Assembly (NCBI RefSeq): GCF_040436345.1
Contig: NC_133234.1
Coordinates: 11,098,446 to 11,162,445 of the forward strand
Source: Pagrus major
Lineage: Eukaryota > Chordata > Actinopteri > Spariformes > Sparidae
Direction of reading: 5' to 3'
DNA length: 64,000 bases
A program made the translations under genes and the position numbers. Positions 47,701 through 61,200 of this stretch are shown here, one piece after another (position 1 is the stretch's first letter; the number at the start of each line of letters is the position of its first letter). Under the pieces are notes generated by a model, which worked only from the letters and a program-made list of their open reading frames with translations, was not told where the DNA came from and did not search any database.

Positions 47701-50312
47701 AGCATCCATCCTGCTGCCAGTGAAAGCCAGCACCTCTCCACTCCTGACACAAGGGCTAAAACTGTGTCCGAACCCCTGCCTCAGCATACAGCGTCCTCCG
47801 CTGTTAGCTCTCTACCTTCAGCTACTGCTACAAAGACTCATTCTGTCACATCTAGGGAATGTGCTTCCTCTTCTGCCCATCATGGCGACATCAATGCGGC
47901 CTTATCCACCCCGCCAGACTGCTCCCAGAGCACCAATGGGCCCTCTGCAGCGCCACAGAAGGTTAGCAGAGGTGGGGATGAAGCAATGGATCTACCAGAG
48001 ACCAGTGATCCGTCAGCAGGGACTGAAGGGTGTACAGATGTTAAGGAGCAGCAGCAGTCCAAGCCCAGTTCTAAAGGCAATGAAGAGATGAAAGAGTTGA
48101 AAAGAGACAGACCGTACTCTGACTGGAGCAGAGACCGGGAGAGACACTACAGGGACAGGAGTCAGGAGCGAGACAGTGACGGTGATCGTCATCGCCACAG
48201 ACGAGACTACAGAGATCACCGCTACAGAGACCGCTCTCACAGAGATCGCTTGCCTCACGATCGTTCCTACAGGGACTGGGAATCTGAGCGTCGCAGGGAG
48301 CGGACTCACCACCACCCCAGGGAGCGAGATCGTGACAGGTGCTCAAACCATTACCACCACTATGAATACTACCGGTCCAGAGAGGACTGGGGTCGGGAGC
48401 GAAGGGGACACGGTTATTCCTACCGTGACGAGTCTCATAGTCGCCGAAGGTGGCAGGACGAGAGTCGAGACTCCCGGTCAACCAAGGACAAGAGCAATGG
48501 AAGGGAGAGGGATAAGAGCAGTGGCAGGGAAAGAGACTATTACCCGTCAAAGGAGGAAGCTTCCTCGCCTGCCACTGAGCCAGAAACCTCCACAAAGACC
48601 AAGGGATCGCCCCCTCGGGCTCGCCTCTCCTCGTTTGAATCGGCTCCAAACAGGGAGGATCAAAATCACAAGAGGACTGCTGAACCGCTGAGCAAGGAGA
48701 GGGATGACAGCTCTGAGGCCCGTCGCTCTAAAAAACACAAAAAGAGCAAGAAAAAGAAGAAGTCAAAGGATAAAGACAGACACCGTGAGAGCGGGTAAGT
48801 AATACTATCTTTGCCTCCATGCTGCTTGACACTTATCTGTGTACATTTTGCTTTGGACGGTAATATTGGCCATTTTGCACAACCTATCAGTGTTAGATCA
48901 GAGTTTCCGTTGGGGCAGGTCCATGGGTCCTGGAAAAATCACTGTCAAATTGAATGCAAGTCCACTGATGCTGTGCATCGCCAAACTAATACGTTAGTAT
49001 TTGACAACATAGGAATGAGAGTCTCTTTCCTAAGCTGACTTGGTTGGTTTGTGTTCAGTTAAGCCTCTGTCTAACTGAGCACTCACCTGAGACTGATTAT
49101 AATTTCTCTCCAGTCACATCTTTTTCTCCTCCTTTTCGTAGGTTCATGAATTAAAGTTCATTTCCCCTCCAGTCAACAAGTACAAAAGACAAATCACACA
49201 CACATGACGGTTAAAGTTGAGTTACGTGGCAAGATTGATTTTGAGCCGTTTGCTGATGAAAAAGCACATTTAGCTTCAGAGTAGAATCCGGTGTTCATTC
49301 CTTCAGAAGCCCCTGCTCTATGCCCAACTCTCTCCACCAGAGCTGACCAGCTCTCAGCAGCTGAGCAGCAGTTGTCCCCAGACAACACTCCGCAAAGCGA
49401 TATGCTCGACTTTTTAGCTCAAGTTTAGTATTCTCAACATGCGTTGATACGCTTTGCAATGACTTTGTATGAAACAGCACCACATGAAAAAATGTGCCCC
49501 TTGTTTGGTGAAAACACCAAGGAAATTATTTTCATGGGACATTATGATCAGAGAAATTTAAATATGTCGCACTTTTAAAGATTTTCTCACCACCAATTGT
49601 ACTAACCTACATTGTAAATTGAATGGCATATCAATTTAAATATATTTGTTATAAATATTTGTTCCCAATTGAGTTAGCAATTTTTCAATCAATAATAGCC
49701 AAAAAAAAATACCGACTATAATGCTTAGTATAGTAATGGGTTCTGACGATCTCACCTATCACTAATTTTCTCATCAGCGAGTTTTGTTTTTGGATTGAGA
49801 GTAATCACGGCACGTTTTCTGTCTTCTCCTAGAAGCTCCGATGCGGATTCAGACCGAGCCACTGAAACAAAAAAGAAGAAGAAAAAGAGGAGGCAGCGGG
49901 ACAGCGAGGCCGAGCAGCACAGCTCGGGAGAAGCTCGGAGCCACAAGAACAGAAGCAGCGAGGAGAGGGAGAGCCGCAAACGACGATACTACGACAGCAA
50001 AGACACTAAACATGACAATGGTTTCTCTCCAGAAAAACGCCGGCGAACAGAATACGCTGACGGCAGAGGTGACCATGTACTGCCCTCCAACCACACCTCA
50101 CCCACAAACGGTTCAACTCATCGCCATCTCAATGGATACACAGGTATGACAGGTTTCTCATATACACAGTCGTTCTCAAACGTCACTAAAATTCTGAAAT
50201 AAATGCTGCTTTGGAGCGTATCAGTTCTAACTGTTGATCCTGTTTTGTAGGAAACGGTTACAGCCAAACCAATGGCGACTCCTACGGATTCTCCGGTGGC
50301 TTGAAACACTGA
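41798..50312 (+). CDS. usp42: Ubiquitin-specific protease 42
   Basis: USP42 is a nuclear cysteine deubiquitinase (reported substrates include p53 and H2B). Coding exons: 41798-42041, 43064-43270, 43443-43553, 43783-43882, 44546-44613, 44740-44810, 44924-45006, 45124-45235, 45341-45481, 45769-45869, 46270-46435, 46546-47217, 47329-47408, 47655-48794, 49833-50143, 50251-50312; 1222 aa. The start MTIVD is as in human. The USP core (residues about 113-412) has catalytic Cys123 in GNTCFLNS, His373 in CHAGHYFCY, Asp390 in WYQMND, and a zinc ribbon (Cys246, 249, 293, 296). The rest is disordered: Ser/Asn-rich, the conserved [12 protein letters not shown], then a long RD/RE/RS-rich tract and Lys runs ([16 protein letters not shown], and again in the exon at 49833). 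An out-of-frame ATG (41791) precedes the start. Confidence 0.97.
44656..44693. repeat. (GTTTTT)n-(GTT)n microsatellite
   Basis: Simple repeat in a usp42 intron between exons 44546-44613 and 44740-44810. Confidence 0.85.
46009..46230. mobile_element. Degenerate MITE fragment, copy C
   Basis: Begins TTAAATGTGCAATATGTAGG and retains GTATGCTAACCAGATAGTGC and CCAACACTGG, matching copies B and D. The right terminal repeat is missing. Lies in the usp42 intron just before the exon at 46270, so its 3' part is replaced by splice-acceptor sequence. Confidence 0.6.
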
Positions 50313-52255
50313 CTGTGAGTGGGCGCTCATTTAACCATTATCTCATATGCTCTAGTACAGTCAGTGTGAACAAACAGCAGGAACTCCTATTTTAGATGCA
50401 AAATTTTTTAGCACACAGCTCTGAAAATAGATGACATGGAGGCCTCTTTTTTCTTGTTTCAGACGCATCAACACCATTTTAACAACAGCGGAGGAATGAC
50501 ATCAACAACTTTTTGATGTGGTGCTTCTTCACTGGGAATATATTGTATTTTTACCACACCTGAAGTGTTTTAAATGTTCGGAAATGTTCTTCTTTTTTTT
50601 TCTTTTTTTTTTTAAATGCATTGATTTATTCGCTGTAATTCTCCCGACTATGGTTTAAAAAAAACCCTGTTGAACATTTATGATGAAAAATAGTAATATA
50701 TACTTGTATGAACACAAACAAAGCCTGGAGCTTAAACATCTCAACTGCTGCTCAGTGGAACTCAGGACTTGAAAACTTGTTAACATCCATCACGGATAAC
50801 CACCTGCTTCAAATGAGAACGAGACAAAAGGGAAACGTGTTGCCTAAGAGGAGAACTGTAAGGCATCATGTCGGCTGCGAGTTTAAGATGTCACCATATC
50901 TACAGAGGCGCAACGTTTTTGAGTTTTTTCTTTGATCCCACTGGGAGCGGACAAACTAATGGAGGGTGATATTCATGAATGAGACAGACTAGTGCAGTGG
51001 TGGGAACAAGGCTTAGCTGACTGATACCTCCACGTTAACCCTGGACAGACTTGAGGACATTTCCCAGCTTTTTTCTTTTTTTTTTCTGTATGTTTGTTTC
51101 CATTTTGCTCTGAAGCCTAAGATTCACTCTCTGTAATTTTTAAACTTTTTCACAGAAGCAGAGGTTTTTTAACTCTGGATCATGCCTCTCCCTCCTCGCT
51201 CACACATTCTCTATTTCTTTTTAAACGTTTAAAAAAAAAAAGCATCAAAAATTTGTCATCATGGCTGTGGACCATTTGTGTTTGCTTTTTAATGAAAAAA
51301 AAAATACAGTTTGTGTCTTCTAGCGTCATAAAAAATACTGTGAATTTAATTTTGAACTGTACTATCAGTTATTTTTATACGTAAACAATCCTGTATCAGG
51401 GTTACCAGTAGATGTTTTGTTTGCTTTGTTTTTAGAAAAACTTACGTTAATTTTGACCATATTTTCAGTGGGTATGGTTTGCTTTTGTTTTGTTTTTGTT
51501 TGTTATGTTTCAACTTTAGACAGAGGTTGAAAAACTGCTGTTATATCTTTAGCATGTCAGAATTTATACATTGTATAAGGTAAAAGCCTTAAAATACATT
51601 TGTTAATGTCAGAAATTGTAATCTGTTCCTGGTCTTTGACTTTGTTTACAAGCTGCGGTGAAATGAATGAAAACTGCTGATTGAGATGACTGACGAGTTG
51701 CCAGGGATTTTTGAAAAAAAGCTCCCGTCTGCCTTTGTATTATACACTAGGAGTAGACTGATTGTACTCGAGCCTCTTTAAATTATGATGTAGATACATT
51801 TAGTGAAGAAACTGATAGCACTCTTATGTATTCAGGTTTTGTTAACTACACACACTTTTTTAGCTATTGAAGTCATCAAGATGGCTCTATTTTAATCACG
51901 ACACTGTTTCCATGTTTGAAAAATAACCAAAGACCTGATAAGTTTAGCGAGTCGAGCTCTTCTCACTGAATTCACATGCACACAAAAACTTGTTTTCTGA
52001 TCAGCATGTATTTTTATTCAAAGTATTCAGGAGCAGTTTTCCCAAATTCACATCAAGCCATGTTTAAAAACTCTAAACTCCATCAGCTAATAAAAGATCA
52101 GGCTGCGATTTGGCTTGATCTGTTTGGGAAAAACAGTCCTCAGATTCCAGTCAGCATCCACACAAAGTATTCAAGGGTATTTTGAACCCGCTTATGTCCA
52201 TAGTGAGTTTTTCTTTCATATAACATCATGTATTATCTGAACTTCAGTAATAAAC
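50313..52255 (+). other. usp42 3' UTR, probably containing an intron
   Basis: After the TGA the sequence reads CT|GTGAGTGG, and TTTCTTGTTTCAG|ACGC follows at 50462, so an intron (about 50315-50461) probably begins just after the stop. A long T-rich 3' UTR follows. AATAAA hexamers occur at about 52249 and 52628. No other coding sequence was seen. Confidence 0.5.
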
Positions 52256-53269
52256 ACAGTCAGGAGGTTTCACTGCTCTGCAAAGAGCTGCACAAAGTCC
52301 CCCTCCCACTATTGTAAACTGTTAGCTGTTGAACTAAAAAGGTGAACGGGTATAGGCTACGGCCGTTATGATTTACATGCTACATAAACACAACGAAGAA
52401 AAAAAAACAGTATGTACATTATATACTATACATGCATAATGTAACTCGGGGGGCTGCCCCCTTTTTGTTAAACAAATTCAGAAAATAAATACAAAAGAAA
52501 TGAACTTGATCACAGAGGTGGATCTTCAATACATGAAATGACAGTTTGAAAACACTTAAAAGGGTCATTACACTCAAAATATGTCCAGTATTATTGAACC
52601 TGCATCTTTTTCTTTTTTTTTTCAATCAAATAAAAGTTAAGGGAGCGTACTGTAAAATTAAAATAGCCTAAGTTTAATTTTCTTGAATGAATCAGTGTTT
52701 GCATATACAGATACAGTCACTTGAGGGCTAACAATCAGACCAGCTGATTTATAAGCTTGAGGCTTTCTGTAGTTAGAGGACACTACAAAACATTGTTGGT
52801 GTTGGCAGTTGTCCAAGGACGTGAGGTGAAGATAATAAAACTGGCGATTGAGAGTCCACCAGGCGAGCCAGTCTGGATGATAGGAATGTCATTATGAGGA
52901 TGGATGCTCAGGTTTCAAATCCTCACACTGCACACGCAGTAAAGTAATTTAGCTCCTGATGTGTCCAGCAGAGGGCAGTCCTGTCACAGGTTTCCTCGTG
53001 GCTGTTCTTTATCCTCATCTTTCTGTCCATTTATCAACCAGCTTGGTAAAGATTTCCCTCATCTCCATAAAGTCTGTGCTGGATTAAATAAAACCTTCAC
53101 ATAAACCAAGAATTGTGTCGCAGACAATCTTCAGGTGGAAAAAAACACTGTCTGTTGCTTGTCCTCCAGCCCTGAAAGAACCAAAGGAGGCCTTCATGAC
53201 CCCTGTAACACACACACACACACAAGGACTCTGCTGGCGATGCAGCTGTGGTCGAAGAGTGGACAGACA
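52005..53269 (-). other. cyth3 3' UTR region, convergent with usp42
   Basis: Sequence downstream of the cyth3 stop on the minus strand. A minus-strand AATAAA lies near 52010-52015. If used, the cyth3 and usp42 3' ends overlap by roughly 200 bases or more. No reading frame of interest was seen. Confidence 0.4.
52965..52978 (+). promoter_or_regulatory. CTCF-like motif
   Basis: CCAGCAGAGGGCAG fits the CTCF core CCASYAGRKGGCRS at every position. It lies between the convergent usp42 and cyth3 coding regions. Motif match only. Confidence 0.4.
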
Positions 53270-56200
53270 TCATTTCTTATTGGCTATCCTCCTCTTCCTG
53301 GTGGCCAGCATGTCGTAGAAAGGATCCCTGCTGATGCTTGCTCTGTGGAGAGAGGACAGGAAGGGACGGATCAGTGATCGAATGTTTCCAGCAGTTCGTG
53401 TCGATGCCGCATACAGTACACTGTCTAGACTATTCTATTGTCTGCAGGACTGATAATTACTATGTACTAACTTGACCTTAATCTGTCTTGTCTCCGTCAG
53501 TCGGTGCATCTTCCCCAAAATATGTCATGTCTGCACTGCATTCTGAGGGATGTAGAGATAAGCTTTGATTCCGAATGATCAACGCCGAAACCTGACATTT
53601 ACAGTGAAACCTCTTCTTCAATCTTGCAGTGCTATAAATAGCTCGACACCTCAGTATTTATGTTATCCACAGAGGAAAGAACACACACAACAAAATGCAT
53701 CTGGTAACGCAACGAAAATGTTGTCAACCAGTCGATTTAAAGCTGTCTCAGAGGAGAAAGCTGTCAAACAACGTGTGTAAATAGCATGACAGGTTAGTAA
53801 CATTCAGAGTTCAAATGCAACAATGTGCTATTATTGATAGTTATTACTACCAAATGTGAAACCGGAGGACAAGGACAACGTTTGGAACTTTGATCAAAGC
53901 AAATCATCCACATCTGTTTTCAACAGCAAACCAGCAATTTACGCTGCGTTTATCCTTTAATGCTGTGGACTGTTAGCTGACTTAAACCTGCAATTACTGA
54001 TTTTTCTTTTTTTTTTCGGCCACTGGGGGGGTACAGGAAATAAGCTTTTAAGTTAAGATGTTAGCAAACAATTGCCTATTCACACACCCAGCAGACATGA
54101 AGCAACATAATCAGTCATTTAGAGTCATGTTTTTGGCTATTTAATGAATTTGAACCCATTATTCAGTCTCCTTTAGCTCTATTTTGGTCTCCACCAACTC
54201 CAGAGGGAAAAATCTGGCTCTCTGGCCGATAAATACTTCAATATGTTCACCAGCTAATTGCTACATTTCTAAACCATTTTGTGTCAGATAAGTTAGTGTC
54301 CAGTGGGTTTGTTAGAGATTTTTTGCTTTGCAAAAAACAACATGACGAGAGCAGTTGGAGTGAACCAAAAGCTTAAAACTGTGTGCTGTAAAATCATAAC
54401 AAAGACGCTAAAACGCTCCTGCAGAGAGAACTGCACAGTCTGGTGAAGATTATTTATTATTTGTTACTGCACAGTCCTATGATACATTCTTGTTATAACA
54501 TTAAAGCCATTGTCTCCCTCGCTCCCTATAGGAAAACCAAAGCTTCATAGCCTTAACTGTTGTCATGGAAACACTGGTGGAAGATGTATTCAGGCCATTT
54601 ACATCAGTAAAAGTACTAAAACCACGCTGAGAAAATACTGCGTTTAAAACTGTCCTGAAGTAAAAGTATTTAAATATTACCATTGTTGCTGCATTAATGT
54701 GTATGTTGTTTTTTCATGCTTTATATGTCCAAGATATACTTTAAAGGTGCAATATGTAAGAATTCTAGCTAAAAACATTATGACATCTCTGTAGTGTGAC
54801 AGGTATCTACTGAGGTTAGCATGCTAACCAGCTAGCCCCATCCTGTCCCGGTCCAAAGCTCCTGTGCTAGACACCAACACCCCGCCCCTGTGCTCCAAGC
54901 TCCCAGTTTGGATCGCTAGCTGCACGACTAACTGAGCTAACTACCTAACAGTAGCTACAGGTAGCAATTATTCTCGTGATATGCTGCCCCCTATTTGTTT
55001 GAGTATGAATTTGACAGGACGTCAGTTCTTACATATTGCACCTTTAACTGCTTTATACTGTTGCTCAGTAATTTAATCTACAGCAAGCATCATATTCTAA
55101 TAGATCATCATACAGTATGTGTGTGGCGCTGCTGCCCTGTGAGAACCGTGCAAAAAGTCAACAGTAGTTGTTTATTTAGCTTAAGAAGTAGGAGAATTTT
55201 CTCAACCCATAAAGGCAGAAATGCAGATTTTGCAGATAAATGGTTTTTACTGGACAGGAAGTGTATGAAAAATAGAAATCTGAAAGTAACTAAAGCTGTC
55301 AGACACCTGCAGTGGAGTATGATGTACACTATTTGCTTCTGAGATGTATTAAAATTTCATAAAATGAAAAAAACTCAAGAAACTTAGTTACATTCCTTTA
55401 CTGCTGACACACACTGAGGATGGGAATAACGCTGACTAACCCGCTGCTTTCCCAGCAGCAGAACCACCAACATACTAAGAACACCAGTCTCATATGTGTG
55501 TGTGTGTGTGCGCGCGCAGAGCAGGTTCCAGCCTGGCAGATGAGTCAGGTGGGACAGTGTGGGCACTCTGCGTGTCTGTGTGTTTGTTTGTATGTGTGTG
55601 TGAATCTGCTGACCACAGGACAGTCTGCCGCCCCAGCAGCTGAGTCAAATGAGAGTGTGTTTGAGTCCTGCTGAGTCCAACCTGTGATCTTTATTATTCA
55701 ACAGCGACAGGAAGACGATGTGCAACTGGACTAAAACACCAACAGACTCCTGCTTCACACTTGTGCTTTTACACTAAAAGCACTTCGAGGTCGGCAACAC
55801 AAGTGTGAAATGTGTAACGCAGACTGTGTGTCATCTGAAGGTCAATCGACTAAATCTACCAAACCAAGAAGAATGACCAGCTCTCTCCTCTTTCCAATCA
55901 CTTTAACTGCACATGAAGCAGCCTCACCCGAGCAAGATTTCCAGTAACTTAGCCGAAAAAGCCATCACTTTCATTAATGGATACACATATGTCAATGCTA
56001 AATGGTTTTTTAATATCATTAGAGCATGGAAGCATTGTGTAATATGATTTCTGCTGTGATATTGATCATATTTGCTGGTGAAGCTGCAGCTGAGTGGATG
56101 ATAGCCAGCGAGCTGATCAATTACCCACTGGGTCCAATTTACTGCTGCACCTCCACTCTCCTTCCTGGTTAACAAGGCAGCATTTGGATATGACAGATCA

Positions 56201-56377
56201 GGTGTAAACGCTGCCAAAACACTTCTAAGAGTAAGTGTGTGCGTGTGTGTGTGTGTGTGTTTGCTTGCTGAGGCCAAATCAAAAGGGAAGTGAGCTTATC
56301 CAGCAGGGCAGAAATCACTACTGAGTGTTATCTGTGTGGAAGTGTGAGAAACAGAGTCACGTTTAGTCACCAGCGTT

Positions 56378-56410
<33 letters not shown>

Positions 56411-58180
56411 TTATGCTGGTCTGCACATTTGCGATTAGGCTCACAGCTCTGTGTGTGAGATTGTGTGCGTGTCGGGGTCTCACACTGTCAAGGTCAGACA
56501 TGAGAAAGTGTCACATGGGAGCAGCCCGGCCTTGGCTAAGTGCCCTTTCAGTGTAAATGGATCCACACGAACACCACGTCTCTTACTTGATGGATTTGAT
56601 CCACTCCTCCTTCTCCTCCGGCGTGGGGGCAGATATCCTGTACACTACGTGGTTGCCCTCGACGACTCGCCCGTCAGCCTCCGTCTTGCAGGCCTTGATC
56701 ACCTGACCTTTGTGGTTGGGGTTGTAGAGCTCGAAGCAGTTCTGAAGGAGACATCAGGAGGAAAATGTAAGATGTTCTGTGTATGAATACAAAAGAGATT
56801 AAAGTAGATTTAGAGGAGACAGTGGCTGGAGTTGCTCCTTACAGGTTTCCTGGGCTCGTCCACCTCTCTGATACTGAGGTTCTCCAGAGGAATAATTCCA
56901 CGAGGCTCCTTATCCTGAAACGCACACATACAAAGACAACACTTAGCATCAACACATCCCTTGTTCAGGTTGTACATGTCTCTTTATCCCAACCTAAGAT
57001 AAGGGCAAAACAGACTTAAGCAGCAACCGTGTTTAAGTAGTTATTTATAAAACCTTACTTTGACATGGAAATGTTCTTATCTCCAAGCAAAGTCTAGACT
57101 TGACAAAAGTGATTCCTACAGGTTATGTTGGGGTATTGCAGTTTGGGACACATGCATCCAAGGACTTGAGAGTTTTATGACAAATATGCAGCGCTACTTA
57201 GTTCACTGAAAAATATGCGTCATCTGGCTTCAGTCTCCTCTACCATCTCTGTGATCTCTTCTTCCAACAAGTTTGACTTTCTCTTTTGGTCCATATCTAC
57301 TCCTGACTAAACATCCATTTGTGCTGGCATTACATGATGGGAAATCACAAGGCAGGTGCCGTCAATGTAAGTTGATTTGAGATTTATGGATCACAGGCGC
57401 GTAAGTTACAAATGGGATTCCTACAACCTGCTGAAGCAAGGTTTTTATGCTGAGCATCATCGGAAATGATCTAGACTAAGTTCAAGTATTAACATTTTAA
57501 TAAATGAGAGGTTGCAGACTGCAACCAACTGAACACCCCTTGTATCTATCCTCTCCAGAGCCAGCTTCTGTTTTGTCCATTCTGGGAACAACATGGCTGA
57601 CTCCATGGAAGAGGATCCATTCCCCCATTCCCTCTCTAGATATAAAATGCTCATTCTACGGTAACAAAAACACAAGGATTCCTAGTTTCAGATGATTGTA
57701 CACTAATGAAAATATAATTATGAATATTATATTACATTTCTGTCAATAAATCCCACTAACTCCTCCACACTGAATTCTCATTTGCTATGAAATGTGTTAA
57801 AAATGTTGCATATTTAACACATTTAACCTACACTGTTCTGTCCATACTGTGGCGAAAAAGGATGCAAGTATCTGATTATTCAATTTCAAATAACAATTTC
57901 ATACAAGTTAAAAATAGAAAACAAAGAACTAATGTCACAAAGTTGATGCAGTAACATTTTTATGCCACATGCAGCACCTTTAACTCCCCTGCAGCGATGC
58001 TTTGCATTTTAACTACTATTTGAACATATTGAACCTGACAGAATAAGAGTAAAAATTAAGGGGGTGATAAAACTACACTGGGGGTTTTTATACATTCTGG
58101 TCACGTAGGGGACAGTACCTGAGGGAGACATAACCCTATACCCTCCAGCGACTGCTATTCTGTCTGCGGGGCCAGATGTG

Positions 58181-58218
<38 letters not shown>

Positions 58219-61200
58219 TGTGTGTGTGTGTGTTTAGGGGAGACCTTGAGGAACAGCCCCGTGTCCTGCTTGTCATCTTCCTACTAATGAGGGGGCACAG
58301 CGGGGGGAGGAAATGCCCTAGGACAGCTGCTCACAGCTGGCTGTGTGTGCGCCTTTTTAAGTATGTGTGTGCACCCGCTGTAGTGTGCAGAGAGATTGTT
58401 GCGTGTGTGTTTGTGTGGGGGGGGGGGGGCTTCTCAGAAACGGGGATGCTGGGGTGAAGTGTGGGGTGACAGGCAGCGGGTTGGAGGAGGCACATGGTTT
58501 GCGGCTTAGCGGTGCCAGATGTGGGCGGTAGACTTTGCAGATGTTTCCCATGATGCCTCATGTTAATTGCTGGAGTGAGGTTCATTTAGGTCAAAAGGGC
58601 TGCATCTGTTAAAGAGGCAGAGCTGGAAGGCAAAGACCTCTGTCTTAACTCTGCGTGTGTGTGTGTGTGTGTGTGTGTGTATGAGACATAGATCAAATGT
58701 ATTTTTTAATGTTTCTACTTCACATACAATCCTGTCACACAACATTTATCTACACATCAGCCATTTCGCATGGACTAGACTACCACTGTTTCCCCTTGTT
58801 TCCAGTCTTTGTGCTAAGCTAACTGTCTCCTAGCTACAGCTTCATATTTAGTGTACAGATTTGAGAGTGGTGTCGATCTTTTCATCTAACTCTCAGGAAA
58901 AGAACAACACATGGATCTGTCGTGTGTATGATACAGTCCGTTCTGACACATGTGAGCACACACTAATCTGCAGACTTACTGTTGTGTATTCAAAGTAATA
59001 GAGGCAGTTGTCGGTCAGAATGAACCACCGTCTCTTCCACGTCTTCACCCTGCCGCCTGCGGAGAGAAAACCCACAACCTTTGAGTTCAAACTGAAGAGG
59101 TGGTGGTGTTTGTGCAAGTAGAGGCTAACCTGCAGAAGACCTCAGCTCCACGTGCCACATCTGGTTCTGATCATCAGCTCTCTGCATTATTAGGCTCAAT
59201 CAGAGGCGGGATACTCCCTCCAGCACCCCTCTCAGTCTCAAGAGATCGATGCCTGAGGGCTCGATAACTGTTCCCAGACATGCACACATCTAAAACATGT
59301 GACGACTAAAGCAGGAGCAAGTACAATTAAACATCTGAATGTAGGAATAATATATGAATATCTCCTTATGAGGGACACAATCTCTCCATCTGCCTCCGTC
59401 GTCAGATAAAAGTAGATTACAGTAGATGTATTGGGATTACAGGATTTTCTGTTAATTACACCATCAGTGATGCAATTTAACTATTTACTCAAAAGGAGAT
59501 AATGTGTCTGATGTCAATGTACAGTCTGCAATATGTGCACCATAAGAACATGTCTGCTGAGTTTACAGGATGAGCACAAAGCAGCCGTTACTGATGTAAT
59601 CAATACGTAATGTTCACTTGACCCAGATTTTCATTCTATAGTGCAAGCTAGAGTAAAATCCAAGGTCTACATAATAGATGAGCAATGTTTACTACAGATG
59701 CAACCGCTGCATTTTACTCAGAAAATGGATTGAACATGTACATGTATAGTAGCAGTATGTGTATAGCTTGTTTGTTCAGTTATGGAAAAGATAAATATTT
59801 CATTTTTTGTATTATTACCTCATTAATATTGTAAATATTAAAGTTGTGAGTTTGTTTTTCTTTCTTCTCCAAAACTACACGGCGGCCCGTTAAAAGGTTA
59901 ATTTTTTGGGTGAATTCGAGTCCTCACATGCAGAATAGCCACAATGCTGCACACCGACAGGTCATTTATCTAATCTAAATATTAATTAGATGCTATGTTT
60001 GTCTGTTTACACACTGATCACTGAACATAATTTGAATGTGACCATTTTACTACATAAATGCATGATCAGCAGTGGTGCTGTGTTTGTGCTGGCCCTCTGA
60101 AATGTACTATAAAAACATCTGAATAAGTGAATTTGATGACATGCTGTTTACTCTGGATGATGATGATGGATTCAGCCACAGCAGCAGGCTCAGGCCTGGT
60201 TAATAGTGTGGTGTAATGAGAGCTTATGGGGCTTCACAGTCTCACAGCAGTGCAGCAATATGTCATATTGAACTACCTGACGGGCCAGCAGACTGCTTCA
60301 TCCAAGCTAAACCAATCTTCTCTCATTAAGCAGCATCTCCTCTGATGGAGCTAAAATTAGCGTGGAATTCACTAATGGGAAAAATTGGACCTAAAATGAT
60401 GTGGCAAGTGCAGCTGGTGGGATAGAGAGCAGAAGAGGAAGAGAGAGGGAACTGTAGAGGAAGAGGAGAAGCAGCAGTGTGGGGTACTGAGGCCTGTTGG
60501 ACAGGAACAGGAGGGAGAAGAATGAAAACAGGCTTTATTTCACTGCATGACCAAGTTAGCAGTGGTAGGTAGGTACGCATTCTCACAGCGCAGACTCAAG
60601 CAGCCCATTCACTAAAGCTCGAGCATGACTGCATGTTCTGGCAGATAGCTACACAGGAGCTGTATGATGTGCATGGCAGTCTCTAATCGCCATTTATATC
60701 AGAGCAATGTGTATTAGCGTTTCATGAAGAATTTGGTTGACTTGCTAATGTTTTAAAGGTGCAATATGTAAGAATTGGCCAACTGTCGAATTCATAGGCA
60801 TACTCCAAACAAATAGGAGGTAGCTTATCATTAGAGTAAGCGCTAACTGCTTTCTAACTTTAGCTGCCGTTAGCTGGTAAGCTCAATTAACCGTGCAGTT
60901 GGTGGTCGTATTAGCTGACTGTGCCTGGACTGGGAGCTGGTCATATTTAACGTACAGACACGTGAGCGGTATCTATCATCTCATTTAATTCTCAGCTAAA
61001 AAAAGCTAATAAGTGTATTTCCCGAAATTTTACACTGTTCCTTTAAACAAGTGCAGTTTAAATCTGTTGTCTTAACCGATATGAACGTTAACTGAAAGGT
61101 GAAGGAACCTGTAATCTTCGATATCCACTGCGTTGTAAAAGTGCATGCGCCATAACTACAGTATATACAGTAATGTTCACTTTAATTTTTGCTTTCAAAC

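Noticed and set aside
48071-48649. 192-residue open frame antisense to the usp42 RD-rich exon
   Set aside because: Its length follows from the codon pattern of the RD/RE repeats on the other strand. It has no domain likeness and no splice or promoter context.
50708-50935. 75-residue frame in the usp42 3' UTR
   Set aside because: Lies downstream of a clear stop with no conserved sequence and no start context.
53565-53780. 71-residue frame in the last cyth3 intron
   Set aside because: No similarity, no splice-phase fit with flanking cyth3 exons, and short enough to be chance.
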